A stretch of 35,180 bases of DNA. Origin: Treponema sp. GTDB lineage: Bacteria > Spirochaetota > Spirochaetia > Treponematales > Treponemataceae. The position numbers and the translations under genes were made by a program. Where the stretch lies: contig JAILHD010000161.1 of assembly GCA_024696155.1 (NCBI GenBank), forward strand, positions 1-35,180. The letters are read 5' to 3'. Every line of letters begins with the position of its first letter. The first letter of the stretch is position 1. Below, in pieces: positions 14,808-24,159 of the stretch. A model generated the notes under the pieces. The model searched no databases, was not told where the DNA came from, and was given only the letters and a program-made list of their open reading frames with translations.

Positions 14808-16268
14808 CTAAAAATCCGCCAACTTAGGAGCTCTAGGATAAGGTATTACGTCTCTGATATTCTCCATACCTGTTACGTAGCGGATAAGACGTTCAAAGCC
14901 AAGACCAAATCCTGAGTGAGGAACTGTTCCGAACTTGCGCAAATCCAGATACCAGTCGTAAATGCTCTTATCCATGCCGCGACGTTCAATTTCTGCACAG
15001 AGCTTTTCGTAAGACTCTTCGCGCTCAGAACCACCAATAAGTTCACCAATTCCAGGAACCAGAACGTCAACAGCCTTTACGGTTTTTCCATCTTCATTCT
15101 GCTTCATGTAGAAGGATTTGATTTCTTTTGGATAGTTATAAACCATTACAGGGCAGCCAAAAATCTTTTCTGTAAGATAGCGTTCGTGCTCTGTTGCAAT
15201 ATCACAGCCCCAGTAAGGTTTGAATTCAAACTTAGCGCCCTTAGCAGCTGCTTCTTCAAGCTTTGCAATTGCGTCAGTATAAGAAATGCGGACAAACTTT
15301 GCATCTACAACTTTTGTAAGGCTTTCGATAAGGCCTGGCTGAATGCGCTTGTCAAAGAATTCCAGATCAGAACGGCATTTTGTTAATGCCCAGTTCAAAA
15401 GATATTTTACAAAGTCTTCCTGAATATCCATATCGTCATCAAGGTCATAGAAGGCCATTTCAGGTTCAATCATCCAGAACTCTGCAAGGTGACGTGGAGT
15501 ATTTGAGTTTTCTGCACGGAAAGTAGGTCCGAATGTGTAAACGCGGCTCAAAGCTGTAGCCATTGTTTCTGCCTCAAGCTGACCAGAAACTGTAAGTGAA
15601 GCCTTCTTTCCAAAAAAGTCCTTTGAGTAATCAACGATTTTGTGAGCATCCTCAATCTTCATTCCGCCCTGACCGGCTTTTACACCCATCTCGGCGATTT
15701 TTTCCATGCTCAAAGTTGTTACCTGGAACATTTCTCCAGCGCCTTCACAGTCAGAACATGTAATCTCCGGTGCGTTGATGTAAACAAATCCACGCTCCTG
15801 GAAGAATGAGTGAACGGCAAATGCCATCTGGTTACGAACACGGAAAACAGCACCAAAAGTATTTGTTCTGGCACGAAGGTGAGCGTTATCACGAAGATAT
15901 TCCATGCTCATCTTGTTTTTCTGAAGCGGGTATTCTTCAGGATTACAGGTTCCGATGCAGGTAAGATCTTCAAGGGTAACTTCAACAGCCTGTCCGCTTG
16001 CAGGAGAAGGAATCAAAATACCTTCTGCGCGGATAGATGCACCTGTATTTAATTTTTTGAGTTCAGCTTCGATATTGTTTACATTGGCATTATTTGATGG
16101 AGCATTGCGGTCAAAAGTAAGCTGGATATTAGCAAAACAGCTTCCGTCATTAACCTGAATAAAAACAAGATTTTTTGAGTCGCGAACAGTGCGAACCCAG
16201 CCAGAAACAGAAACTTTACGTCCGTCAGGCTCCGAAGTTAATAAATCTTTGATTAAAACTGGTACCAT
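14808..16268 (-). CDS. asnS: asparaginyl-tRNA synthetase
   Basis: A 486-aa class IIb aminoacyl-tRNA synthetase that charges tRNA-Asn. An N-terminal OB-fold anticodon-binding domain (about 15-105) is followed by the catalytic core, with motif 2 TFRAENSNTPRHLAEFWMIE and motif 3 GFGLGFERLIRYV near the C-terminus, ending in PYPRAPKLADF. An insert with several Lys and Gly (about 195-235) matches the AsnRS subgroup. The start is supported by AAAGGAC upstream. It is monocistronic on the minus strand. A separate asnA lies about 8 kb away, so asparagine is made as free amino acid and charged directly. Confidence 0.97.
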   Translation of the reverse strand: MVPVLIKDLLTSEPDGRKVSVSGWVRTVRDSKNLVFIQVNDGSCFANIQLTFDRNAPSNNANVNNIEAELKKLNTGASIRAEGILIPSPASGQAVEVTLEDLTCIGTCNPEEYPLQKNKMSMEYLRDNAHLRARTNTFGAVFRVRNQMAFAVHSFFQERGFVYINAPEITCSDCEGAGEMFQVTTLSMEKIAEMGVKAGQGGMKIEDAHKIVDYSKDFFGKKASLTVSGQLEAETMATALSRVYTFGPTFRAENSNTPRHLAEFWMIEPEMAFYDLDDDMDIQEDFVKYLLNWALTKCRSDLEFFDKRIQPGLIESLTKVVDAKFVRISYTDAIAKLEEAAAKGAKFEFKPYWGCDIATEHERYLTEKIFGCPVMVYNYPKEIKSFYMKQNEDGKTVKAVDVLVPGIGELIGGSEREESYEKLCAEIERRGMDKSIYDWYLDLRKFGTVPHSGFGLGFERLIRYVTGMENIRDVIPYPRAPKLADF

Positions 16269-16302
16269 AAATAAGTCCTTTAAAATGTAAAATATTGAAG
16301 AT

Positions 16303-16331
16303 ATTTTAATGATTTAAATCGATTTTTACAA
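16303..16331 (-). promoter_or_regulatory. candidate asnS promoter
   Basis: On the minus strand TTGTAA (16331-16326) and TAAAAT (16308-16303) are 17 nt apart, about 34 nt upstream of the asnS start. Confidence 0.55.
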
Positions 16332-16337
16332 TTTGTA

Positions 16338-16346
16338 TGATATAAT
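16338..16346 (+). promoter_or_regulatory. candidate extended -10 promoter of the signalling operon
   Basis: TGA-TATAAT gives a perfect -10 with an extended TGN element; no good -35 is visible. It is 39 nt upstream of the 7TM-PAS gene and divergent from the asnS promoter. Confidence 0.5.
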
Positions 16347-16385
16347 TATTTGTAATAAAAAAAGTTTATTATCCGGGGTTTCTAA

Positions 16386-17426
16386 ATGATTGCAGTTTAT
16401 CTGAATCTGATTTTACTGTCTCTGGCTGTACTTTCGTTAGTTGCAGGAGTTTCGTTTTTTACACAAAAAAGCGGCTTCAGGCATGTAAGGGTTTTTACAC
16501 TACTGTTTGGAATAGCTTCTGCCATGGTTTGCGGCGGTTATTCAATCATGGGCTTTATGGTCAATGAAAACTGGGCTTTTATTCCACGCTTAGTCGGATA
16601 TTTTGGAATAGATACCTTTCTGATTCTGGAAATTGAATACGTGCTGTTTGATATGAGTAAAAAAACAAACGTCAGGTACGTTCCGCTGGGGTGTTTAATA
16701 GTCTACGAAGTCTTTGATATGATTGTTTGCGGACGCCCGCACGCTTTGAACTACACCCGAAACGCCTACTACACCTTCTATCAGAATTCCAATCCTTCCA
16801 TTCATCTATTCCATTACAGTTTTATTCTTACAACCGCCGTTACACTTATTACAATTGCACTTCTTTGGTACAAACAAAAAACAATTAAACGCGAAAAATA
16901 CTTTGTAATTACCATCAGTTTTTCTCACACCTTTGTTTTTATTGCCTCTGTATTAGATTTTTTAAATGCAAAACCTATTTACAACTTAAGAACCTTTAGT
17001 TTCTGCGCGGGCATTGCCTTTGTATTTTTTGTCTGGTTTTTCAGTAATAGAAAATATTCAAAATTTATTCCGTCTGTAGAAAACGTAAGTAAAGAAGTCT
17101 TTTTTACAATTGATGTTCCTATTGTAATCTTTGACCTTGAAGGAACAATCAAAGTCTGTAATCCAGCGGCAAGCAATAAGTTCCATACAACAGAGTTAAA
17201 TGCTGATGAAAACAAAATTACCCTTAGAAATTATTTTACATTCTCTGATGTAGCAACAATGCATCTTCTTTCCAGATCAAAAAACGCAATGTCGGGGCGT
17301 TACCAGACAACAATCAAAACCACTGGTGAACCGTGCTTTCTAACATGCTTTGTAAAACTAGATTATACGGGAGATCCGTTCTGTGTTATTGGAACTATTT
17401 CCACCAGTCCGGGAGGCAATGAATGA
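16386..17426 (+). CDS. 7TM sensor protein with PAS domain, no output domain
   Basis: A 346-aa protein. Residues 1-230 contain about seven membrane helices in the arrangement of histidine-kinase N-terminal 7TM regions. A PAS-like domain follows (about 238-345), with the PIVIFDLEGTIKVCNPAA start typical of PAS. The protein ends right after PAS: there is no kinase, GGDEF, EAL or HD-GYP domain. The stop overlaps the start of the next gene (ATGA), which carries an HD-GYP domain, so the two are probably a signalling pair in which this protein senses or tunes and the next is the effector. RBS GGGG (16375-16378). The ligand is unknown. Confidence 0.75.
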   Translation: MIAVYLNLILLSLAVLSLVAGVSFFTQKSGFRHVRVFTLLFGIASAMVCGGYSIMGFMVNENWAFIPRLVGYFGIDTFLILEIEYVLFDMSKKTNVRYVPLGCLIVYEVFDMIVCGRPHALNYTRNAYYTFYQNSNPSIHLFHYSFILTTAVTLITIALLWYKQKTIKREKYFVITISFSHTFVFIASVLDFLNAKPIYNLRTFSFCAGIAFVFFVWFFSNRKYSKFIPSVENVSKEVFFTIDVPIVIFDLEGTIKVCNPAASNKFHTTELNADENKITLRNYFTFSDVATMHLLSRSKNAMSGRYQTTIKTTGEPCFLTCFVKLDYTGDPFCVIGTISTSPGGNE

Positions 17427-20400
17427 AAACTTACAGATGTCACCAGATTGTAATAATTGTTCTTTTTAGCATGGCAACAAACCTTATAGGAAGGCTCACG
17501 GCAGATTTTTATAATTTACCAATGTGGCTAGATTCATTTGGAACTTTTCTTACAGCTTACACTCTGGGGCCAATCTGCGGATTAATGGTAGGCATTTCCA
17601 GCAAAGTAATAGCAGGCTTTTTTAATCATACTTCATACATCTATTCTATTACTGCAAGCTGTACGGCGCTCATCGCAGGCTATCTTGCAAAACGCGGCTG
17701 GATGGAATCTCTTTTAAAAACTGTCTCTTTAAGTGTTATTTTAACTTTTGTAAACGTTGTCATTTCTGGCACTCTTGTTTATTTTGTATTTTACGGCGAA
17801 ATCAACAACATGTGGGGCCAGGGAATTTCTGACCTTCTGGATTCTTTGAGAATGCCTTCAATTCTCTGCATCTTTGTGGGTCAGTTTTATGTAAATTTTG
17901 CAGACAAGATGATTACGCTGGTTTCTGTATTTATATTCATACGTTTTTACAGAACTATAAGACCTAACATCCCAAATATTTTCAGGCTTTCAAGTACGCT
18001 CCCGTCCCTTCCCCCGCTGCTGCTCTTTTTTGGCACACTTTTAATATTTGCCCATACACCATTGAACGCACAGCACCAACACGATTATAACTCCTACGTT
18101 CACATGATTTACAATAAAGAAAATGGAATCCCAAGCGGAAAGACAAATGACATAGTTTCTACCACCGACGGAATTCTTTGGATAGGAACTTACGAAGGGC
18201 TTTACCGCCACAACGGACGCGAATTCCGCCATATGAGCGAGTTTAATTCCATAAGTACAGCCCGCTGTCTTTACGTAGACGATGAAGGACGCCTTTTTGT
18301 AGGCACCAATGACAGCGGACTTTCGATTGTAATCAACGAGACTGTCGTTAATACCCTTGAAAAAAAAGACGGTCTTCCAGATGATTCAATCCGCAGTATT
18401 ACGCGCGGCTCAGACGGGCTTTTTTATGTAGGAACACCTGGCGACCTTGCAGTGCTTTCTCTTATGGACGGCCTTAGCATTTATAAAATCATTCCACAAG
18501 TATATGGTGCAAAACGTCTTACAGCAGACCTTCAAGAACATATTGCAGCAATTACTTATTCCGGTTCTCTTTTTATTCTTCACGGAACAGACGTAAAAAC
18601 AGATTTAAAGACTTTTCCAGGATTGAAGGACGAACAGTTTACAGCGGCAGCCTTTTCTCCAGACGGACATCTTTATGCCTCCACAGAAAAAAATACCGTC
18701 CTAATTTTTTCTATAAAAGAAAATTCTCAGGCAACTGCAGAAGGAGAAGTAAAAAATTCAACAGATATAAAACTTGAACAAGCGCTTCCCTGCCCCGCAA
18801 TGCATCACATCAATTCAATTAATTTTTATGACGACGTTACTTTTTTATGTGCCGACAACGGCGCAGGCTATTTAGATAAAGACGGTTACCACAATATTGA
18901 AACCGCAGCTTTTTGTAATTCCATTGATAATATGACGCAGGACTATCAGGGAAACCTATGGTTTGCATCTTCCCGCATGGGCCTTTTAAAACTTAGCGAA
19001 ACTTCCTTTTCAGAGATTTATTCTTCGGCAGGCTTAAAAGAAGAAGTTGTAAATTCTGTTACACGGTTTAACGGCGACCTTTATTTTGCAACGGACACAG
19101 GGCTTACCGCCATAGAAGGCACAACAGGTCATTCACTTGAAAATCAGCTTACAAAAAGTCTTGTAAACACAAGAATCCGATGTCTTAAAGTTTCTTCAAC
19201 CGGAGATTTATGGATTTGTACAAAAACAAAAGGCATAATTCAGGTTAAAAAAAATGGCAAGAGAATAAGTTATGGAATCGGGCATCCGTTCAGAACATCG
19301 CTGGAACTTTCAGATGGAATAATTGCTGCAGGCTGTGATGATGGAGTTGCTTTTATTACACCAGAACAAAACGGGATTCCAGGCAAAATCAATTACTGGC
19401 TTACAGCTTCAGACGGCTTTGATAATCCTTTGATTCTTACACTTGGCCAGATTGACGAAACCGTTCTTGCAGGAACAGACGGCGGAGGACTTGCCCTCAT
19501 AAGAAAAGATTCTGATGAAAGATATAAAATACAAAGATTACTTACAAAAGCCGATAGACTAAGTTCAAACATAATTCTTCGAACCGTAAACGACTGCCAG
19601 TATGAAGAACCAACAGGAAACTTTTATGTGCTTACAAGTAATGCAATCTGCTATCTTGAAAAACAGCCTGATTCAGAGCTGGAATATAAAATTCGAATTC
19701 TTTCTAACTTTCCGTACACAAATAATTACGATTTAATCATCCGCCCGAACAACAACATCTTTGTTTTAAGCAGCGCGGGTATTTTTATTGTAAACCGTAC
19801 AGAACTCCTAAGTGGAAGCAAAGTAGAGTACGAACTTCTGGACTTAAAAAAAGGTTTACGAGGTTCCCTTACAGCCAATTCCTGGAACTATCTTGATGAC
19901 GACGGTAACCTCTACATTTCTTCTGATTCAGGTTCCAGCCGCCTGAATCTTTCTACTTATGACAATAATGATCATTCCTACAGAATGCAGCTAAAATCAA
20001 TAATCGTAGACGGAAATCGTCAGCTGGTACAAAAAGACATTCCATTTATTATTCCTGCCAGCAGCGAAAAAGTAGAAATCATTCCTGAAATCATCAATTA
20101 TTCAATTTATACACCATACATAAGCCTTTATATAGAAGGAATAGATGAAAAACCAACTGTATGCCTCCAGAGCGAACTTTCAACTCTTCTTTACAATAAT
20201 CTTAAGGCAGGCATTTACAAATTCCATCTTGGGGTTTTAGATAATAAAGGCATCCACCCCACAGAAGAAACGGTTTACACAATTCAAAAATCGCTGAACA
20301 TTTACGATAACTGGTGGTTCAAGGTTTATACAATCGTAATTATTGTAATGTTCATAATCTGGCTTACCCTTCACATCACATCTACCCTTTTGCGCCGCAG

Positions 20401-21073
20401 AATGGAAAAACAGGCGTTTGAAATGGAAACAATTAAAAATCAGGTTCGCATGGGAAACGAAACTATTTTTGCCATTGCAAACGCCGTAGAAGCCAGAGAC
20501 AAAAGCACAGGACGCCATTCCTTCCGTGTAGCAGAATATTCAACCCTAATTGCCCGCGAACTTGGTTTTTCTGACGAACAGATTGAATCCTTACGAAAAA
20601 CAGGACTCCTCCACGACATTGGAAAAATTGGTGTACCAGACTCAATCTTAAACAAGCCCGGCATACTTACACCAGAAGAATATGACGTAATGAAGACCCA
20701 CGTAAATATTGGCGGCGACATTCTAAAGGAATTCACACTGATAGAAAACGTGGCAGACGGCGCAAAATATCATCATGAACGCTATGACGGTAAAGGCTAT
20801 CCGAATGGTCTGAATGGAGAAGAAATTCCACTAAATGCCCGCATAATTGGACTTGCCGATGCCTTTGATGCAATGACAGCAAACCGTGTTTACCGTAAGG
20901 CAAAAGACATGAATTATGTAATAAGCGAACTTCAGCGATGCAGCGGAACTCAGTTTGACCCGGGACTTGTAGAAATAATGCTGGAACTTATAGCAACCGG
21001 AAAAATTGACGTAAACGAAACTTATAAAACAAGTAAAAAGCCCGCTTCAGAGGATAATATTCCTACTTTATAA
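17423..21073 (+). CDS. ECF S-component-like/propeller/HD-GYP hybrid receptor
   Basis: A 1216-aa membrane receptor with an unusual domain order. Residues 1-185 are a multi-helix membrane module resembling ECF transporter S components (MWLDSFGTFLTAYTLGP, then GISSKVIAGFFNH). A further helix or export segment (about 196-214) is followed by a periplasmic region (215-960) with two-component-regulator propeller repeats such as GILWIGTYEGLYRHNG and a Y_Y_Y-like domain. A membrane helix (about 971-993) leads to a cytoplasmic HD-GYP domain with catalytic His1064-Asp1065 in LLHDIGKIG and HHERYDGKGYP, Gly1125-Pro1127. HD-GYP domains hydrolyse cyclic di-GMP and the key residues are intact, so an active phosphodiesterase is likely. 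It is coupled to the 7TM-PAS gene and to a BMP-type binding protein. Confidence 0.85.
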   Translation: MKTYRCHQIVIIVLFSMATNLIGRLTADFYNLPMWLDSFGTFLTAYTLGPICGLMVGISSKVIAGFFNHTSYIYSITASCTALIAGYLAKRGWMESLLKTVSLSVILTFVNVVISGTLVYFVFYGEINNMWGQGISDLLDSLRMPSILCIFVGQFYVNFADKMITLVSVFIFIRFYRTIRPNIPNIFRLSSTLPSLPPLLLFFGTLLIFAHTPLNAQHQHDYNSYVHMIYNKENGIPSGKTNDIVSTTDGILWIGTYEGLYRHNGREFRHMSEFNSISTARCLYVDDEGRLFVGTNDSGLSIVINETVVNTLEKKDGLPDDSIRSITRGSDGLFYVGTPGDLAVLSLMDGLSIYKIIPQVYGAKRLTADLQEHIAAITYSGSLFILHGTDVKTDLKTFPGLKDEQFTAAAFSPDGHLYASTEKNTVLIFSIKENSQATAEGEVKNSTDIKLEQALPCPAMHHINSINFYDDVTFLCADNGAGYLDKDGYHNIETAAFCNSIDNMTQDYQGNLWFASSRMGLLKLSETSFSEIYSSAGLKEEVVNSVTRFNGDLYFATDTGLTAIEGTTGHSLENQLTKSLVNTRIRCLKVSSTGDLWICTKTKGIIQVKKNGKRISYGIGHPFRTSLELSDGIIAAGCDDGVAFITPEQNGIPGKINYWLTASDGFDNPLILTLGQIDETVLAGTDGGGLALIRKDSDERYKIQRLLTKADRLSSNIILRTVNDCQYEEPTGNFYVLTSNAICYLEKQPDSELEYKIRILSNFPYTNNYDLIIRPNNNIFVLSSAGIFIVNRTELLSGSKVEYELLDLKKGLRGSLTANSWNYLDDDGNLYISSDSGSSRLNLSTYDNNDHSYRMQLKSIIVDGNRQLVQKDIPFIIPASSEKVEIIPEIINYSIYTPYISLYIEGIDEKPTVCLQSELSTLLYNNLKAGIYKFHLGVLDNKGIHPTEETVYTIQKSLNIYDNWWFKVYTIVIIVMFIIWLTLHITSTLLRRRMEKQAFEMETIKNQVRMGNETIFAIANAVEARDKSTGRHSFRVAEYSTLIARELGFSDEQIESLRKTGLLHDIGKIGVPDSILNKPGILTPEEYDVMKTHVNIGGDILKEFTLIENVADGAKYHHERYDGKGYPNGLNGEEIPLNARIIGLADAFDAMTANRVYRKAKDMNYVISELQRCSGTQFDPGLVEIMLELIATGKIDVNETYKTSKKPASEDNIPTL

Positions 21074-21091
21074 GAGTAAGGAGATGATAAA

Positions 21092-22312
21092 ATGGAATTA
21101 AACTACACAGCACGTAAATATCTTTTTACCGCCATTACAGTTATTATTGGCACGATTCTGGTTTTTGCGGGTACCCGCGTTTTTAGAACTGATTATACTA
21201 AAAAAACAATTAACGTCGGTTTTATTTATATGGGAGACCAGAGTAATTTTTACACAAACAATTTTTACCGTTCCCAGATGGAACTGGAAGCCACTTTTGA
21301 TAATGTAAAAACAATTGCAAAGTACAATATCCCCGAAAATCGCGAAGTAGTTAATTACGCACTATACGATTTAGTTTCTAAGGGATGTAATTTAATTTTT
21401 ACAACAAGCTACGGCTATTCAAAGGCAGCCAAACAGTTTGCAGCAGAACATCCCAATGTGCAGATTTGTCAGGCAACGGGCAACAATGCAAACGAAATCC
21501 CCTTTGTTCCAAATTATCACACTTTTATGGGCCGCATTTACGAGGGCAGATACATTTCTGGCGTAGTTGCAGGCATGAAGCTTCTTGATCTTATTCAAAA
21601 AGATATGGTTCCAAGAAGTAACGCAAAAATCGGATATATAGGGACATATCCTTCAGCAGAAGTAATTTCTGGCTACACGGCATTCTTTTTAGGAGTACGC
21701 AGCATTGTACCGGAAGCAATAATGACAGTCCGTTACACAGACACCTGGAACAATTACATTACAGAAAAAAAATGTGCAGAAAAACTTATTTACGAAGACA
21801 ACTGCGTAATTATTTCTCAGCATTCAGATACTACAGGCCCTGCTTCTGCATGCGAAGTTGCACACACTAAAAAAGGAAAAATAGTTTACCACGTAGGCTA
21901 CAATCAGAGCATGACAGACATTGCACCAAAAACCTCGCTTGTTTCATGCAGAATCAACTGGAGCCCATATGTTTGCGCAGCCACAGAAGCCGTTCTAAAA
22001 GAAAAAAAGATTGAATCAGTTGTAAAAGCAACAATCCGAGGCACAGATTCTGGAGGAGGCATAAGCCAGCAGTGGGTAGAAATGATTGGCTTAAATAAAG
22101 TTATTGCAGCCCTTGGTACAGAAGCAGAAATTGAACACTTAGCAAAGCAATTCAAAGACGGCGAAATTACAGTTTTTAAAGGCAGCTACATTGGTGTAAA
22201 TCCGTATAATCACAATGATACCTGGGATTTACGCACTCCATACCCTGAAAACTCTATTGCCAGCGCACCTGGTTTTACCTATGTTCTAAAAGACGTTATA
22301 GAGGTAAAATAA
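21092..22312 (+). CDS. BMP-family (PnrA/TmpC-like) periplasmic binding protein, membrane anchored
   Basis: A 406-aa protein of the BMP family, whose best-known treponemal member, PnrA/TmpC, binds purine nucleosides. Residues 11-29 form a hydrophobic helix without a lipobox cysteine, so it is probably an uncleaved inner-membrane anchor. The ligand-binding fold follows (VGFIYMG, NLIFTTSYGY, GRIYEGRYISGVVAGM, KIGYIGTYP). No ABC permease or ATPase is next to it. RBS AAGGAG precedes it, 18 nt after the HD-GYP receptor gene. The operon context suggests a ligand sensor for the HD-GYP receptor and not a transporter subunit. The ligand is unproven. Confidence 0.82.
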   Translation: MELNYTARKYLFTAITVIIGTILVFAGTRVFRTDYTKKTINVGFIYMGDQSNFYTNNFYRSQMELEATFDNVKTIAKYNIPENREVVNYALYDLVSKGCNLIFTTSYGYSKAAKQFAAEHPNVQICQATGNNANEIPFVPNYHTFMGRIYEGRYISGVVAGMKLLDLIQKDMVPRSNAKIGYIGTYPSAEVISGYTAFFLGVRSIVPEAIMTVRYTDTWNNYITEKKCAEKLIYEDNCVIISQHSDTTGPASACEVAHTKKGKIVYHVGYNQSMTDIAPKTSLVSCRINWSPYVCAATEAVLKEKKIESVVKATIRGTDSGGGISQQWVEMIGLNKVIAALGTEAEIEHLAKQFKDGEITVFKGSYIGVNPYNHNDTWDLRTPYPENSIASAPGFTYVLKDVIEVK

Positions 22313-22315
22313 ACC

Positions 22316-23575
22316 ATGCCAAAAAAAGAAACTATTACTGACCGGCTCTTACATTTTTCACAACTGATGTATTTTACTTTTTCTAACTTTGCAGCAAACA
22401 ATCTGTGGGAAAGTGCTTCTGCATGCTCCTTTGGGTTTGTATTTTCTTTTATTCCAATCACGCTGATTATTCTAACCTTGCTTACAACAGTAATCAGAAT
22501 CATTCCAGAGATTGAAAATTACATTTACACCTATGCCACACAGTTTTACTCACTTGTAGATATTCAGGCAGCACTTTCAAATATCACAAAAATTCAAAAA
22601 ATCCATCTATTTGATGTGTTTCTAGGCCTTTGGATTATCTGGATGGCAAGAAAACTTTTCAGTTCAATTGTATGTGCAATGAACAGAATCTTCCGCTCAA
22701 TTTCCAAAAGAAAAACAACAATCACCCAGCTGATTACCTTTTTTTCTGAGTTTTTCCTGATTATTGTAGTTGCAGTTTTAATCATCACTTCTTTTACGAT
22801 GAATAAAATAATCAAGTTTGAGATTTTTGATCCGTTTAAGGCAATCTTTCCACGCTTTTTTAGCCGCCGCTCAAATGAATTTGTTTCTTTAGTTGTTTAC
22901 CTTATGCTTTTTATAATCACTTTGTACTACTATAAGATAGGCTCAGGTACAAAACCAAAGTGGAGAATCTGTCTTTTTTATGCAGGATTAAGCACTTTTT
23001 CAACTTTTGTACTTTCGTTTTTCTTAAATGGATTTGTAAATTTTGCAAACTACAACGTAATTTACGGCACAATCAGCGCGCTTATTATTATGATGCTTAA
23101 GGTTTACTTCTTCTTTGTAATATTTTTGTTTTTTGCACAGATGATTTATGCCTCGCAGTTTTTCCACACTCTGCTTTTAAACGAACTATATCTTCTTCCA
23201 GATTTTTATGAAAACAAACTTTTTAAGAACTTAAAACGCATTCTTTTTATTAATCCAATCAGCAACGAAGCCACAGAAAATACATTGTATTTTGAAGGCG
23301 GAGATGTAATTTTTACTCCAGAAGAAGAATCAGACAGCGTCTTCTACATCAGTCAGGGCTTTGTAAGCGTAAAAAGAGAAGAAAAAGGCTCACTTGTAAA
23401 GCTTGTAAATCAGGGAAGCTTTATAGGAGACGCAAACTGCATTCTTGGAAAACCGCGTGCACAAACCGCAGTTGCTTCAACCCAGTGCAAACTCATTAAA
23501 ATTCCACGCGAAGAATTTATGTCAATTTTGAACGCTAACTCTCAGGCGGCATCTAAAGCCATGCAAAAACTCTAA
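22316..23575 (+). CDS. YihY/BrkB membrane protein fused to a cyclic-nucleotide-binding domain
   Basis: A 419-aa fusion. Residues 1-290 contain the YihY/virulence factor BrkB region with about six membrane helices (early ASACSFGFVFSFIPITL and a GTISALIIMMLKVYFFFV segment). Residues about 318-419 form a cyclic-nucleotide-binding fold (GGDVIFTPEEESDSVFYI, GSFIGDANCILGKPRAQTA). In that fold the phosphate-binding cassette normally has an Arg followed by Ser/Thr-Ala, and RAQTA fits loosely. GAGG at 22301-22304 is the likely ribosome binding site. It starts 3 nt after the BMP gene, so it belongs to the same operon and may read a nucleotide signal. YihY proteins are often miscalled RNase BN. Confidence 0.84.
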   Translation: MPKKETITDRLLHFSQLMYFTFSNFAANNLWESASACSFGFVFSFIPITLIILTLLTTVIRIIPEIENYIYTYATQFYSLVDIQAALSNITKIQKIHLFDVFLGLWIIWMARKLFSSIVCAMNRIFRSISKRKTTITQLITFFSEFFLIIVVAVLIITSFTMNKIIKFEIFDPFKAIFPRFFSRRSNEFVSLVVYLMLFIITLYYYKIGSGTKPKWRICLFYAGLSTFSTFVLSFFLNGFVNFANYNVIYGTISALIIMMLKVYFFFVIFLFFAQMIYASQFFHTLLLNELYLLPDFYENKLFKNLKRILFINPISNEATENTLYFEGGDVIFTPEEESDSVFYISQGFVSVKREEKGSLVKLVNQGSFIGDANCILGKPRAQTAVASTQCKLIKIPREEFMSILNANSQAASKAMQKL

Positions 23576-23578
23576 ATC

Positions 23579-23607
23579 TTGATTTATATTATCTATAACA
23601 CTAAAAT
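23579..23607 (+). promoter_or_regulatory. candidate apt promoter, start codon close to -10
   Basis: TTGATT (23579-23584), a 17-nt spacer and TAAAAT (23602-23607). Only 9 nt separate the -10 from the apt ATG, predicting a leader of about 3 nt. No Shine-Dalgarno is seen. Confidence 0.5.
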
Positions 23608-23616
23608 GATAACATT

Positions 23617-24147
23617 ATGAGTTTAGAATTACTTGATAGTGCGGTTCGCCGCGTTCACGATTTCCCAAAACCGGGAATCCTTTTCTATGATATTACTGGT
23701 GTTCTTGTAAACCCAGAAGCATTCAAATTCTGTCTTAACAAAATGGTAGAAATCTACAAGGATGCAAATCTTGATGCCGTTGCCGGTGTTGAATCACGTG
23801 GTTTTGTTTTTGCAGCTCCACTGGCAGAAAAATTAGGCATCCCTCTTATCCTTATCCGCAAAAAAGGAAAACTTCCTGGAGATACTTACAGCTGTAAATA
23901 TGCACTTGAATATGGCGTTGCAGAAGTTGAAGTTCACAAAAAGGATATTAAAAAAGGTCAGAAAATCCTTGTAATTGATGATTTGATTGCAACAGGCGGA
24001 ACTCTTGCTGCAGCTAAAAACCTTATTGAACAGGGTGGAGCTGAAGTCGCAGAATTCTTTGGAATTATCGGACTTCCTGAATTGAATTACGAAAAAACAC
24101 TTGCTCCTTGCAAGGTAACTACACTTATCAACTACCAGGGCGAATAG
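23617..24147 (+). CDS. apt: adenine phosphoribosyltransferase
   Basis: A 176-aa type I phosphoribosyltransferase that converts adenine and PRPP to AMP in purine salvage. The PRPP-binding motif VIDDLIATGGT, the N-terminal RRVHDFPKPGILFYDIT and the GVESRGFVF segment are diagnostic of Apt, and the length is normal. There is no ribosome binding site. It heads an apt-asnA unit (12 nt apart). The BMP-type, possibly purine-nucleoside-binding protein lies about 1.3 kb upstream. Confidence 0.95.
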   Translation: MSLELLDSAVRRVHDFPKPGILFYDITGVLVNPEAFKFCLNKMVEIYKDANLDAVAGVESRGFVFAAPLAEKLGIPLILIRKKGKLPGDTYSCKYALEYGVAEVEVHKKDIKKGQKILVIDDLIATGGTLAAAKNLIEQGGAEVAEFFGIIGLPELNYEKTLAPCKVTTLINYQGE

Positions 24148-24159
24148 AAGGCAATTAAG

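Noticed and set aside
22316..23575. Ribonuclease BN assignment for the YihY gene
   Set aside because: True RNase BN is RNase Z-like (rbn/elaC). The RNase BN label on YihY proteins is an old misannotation.
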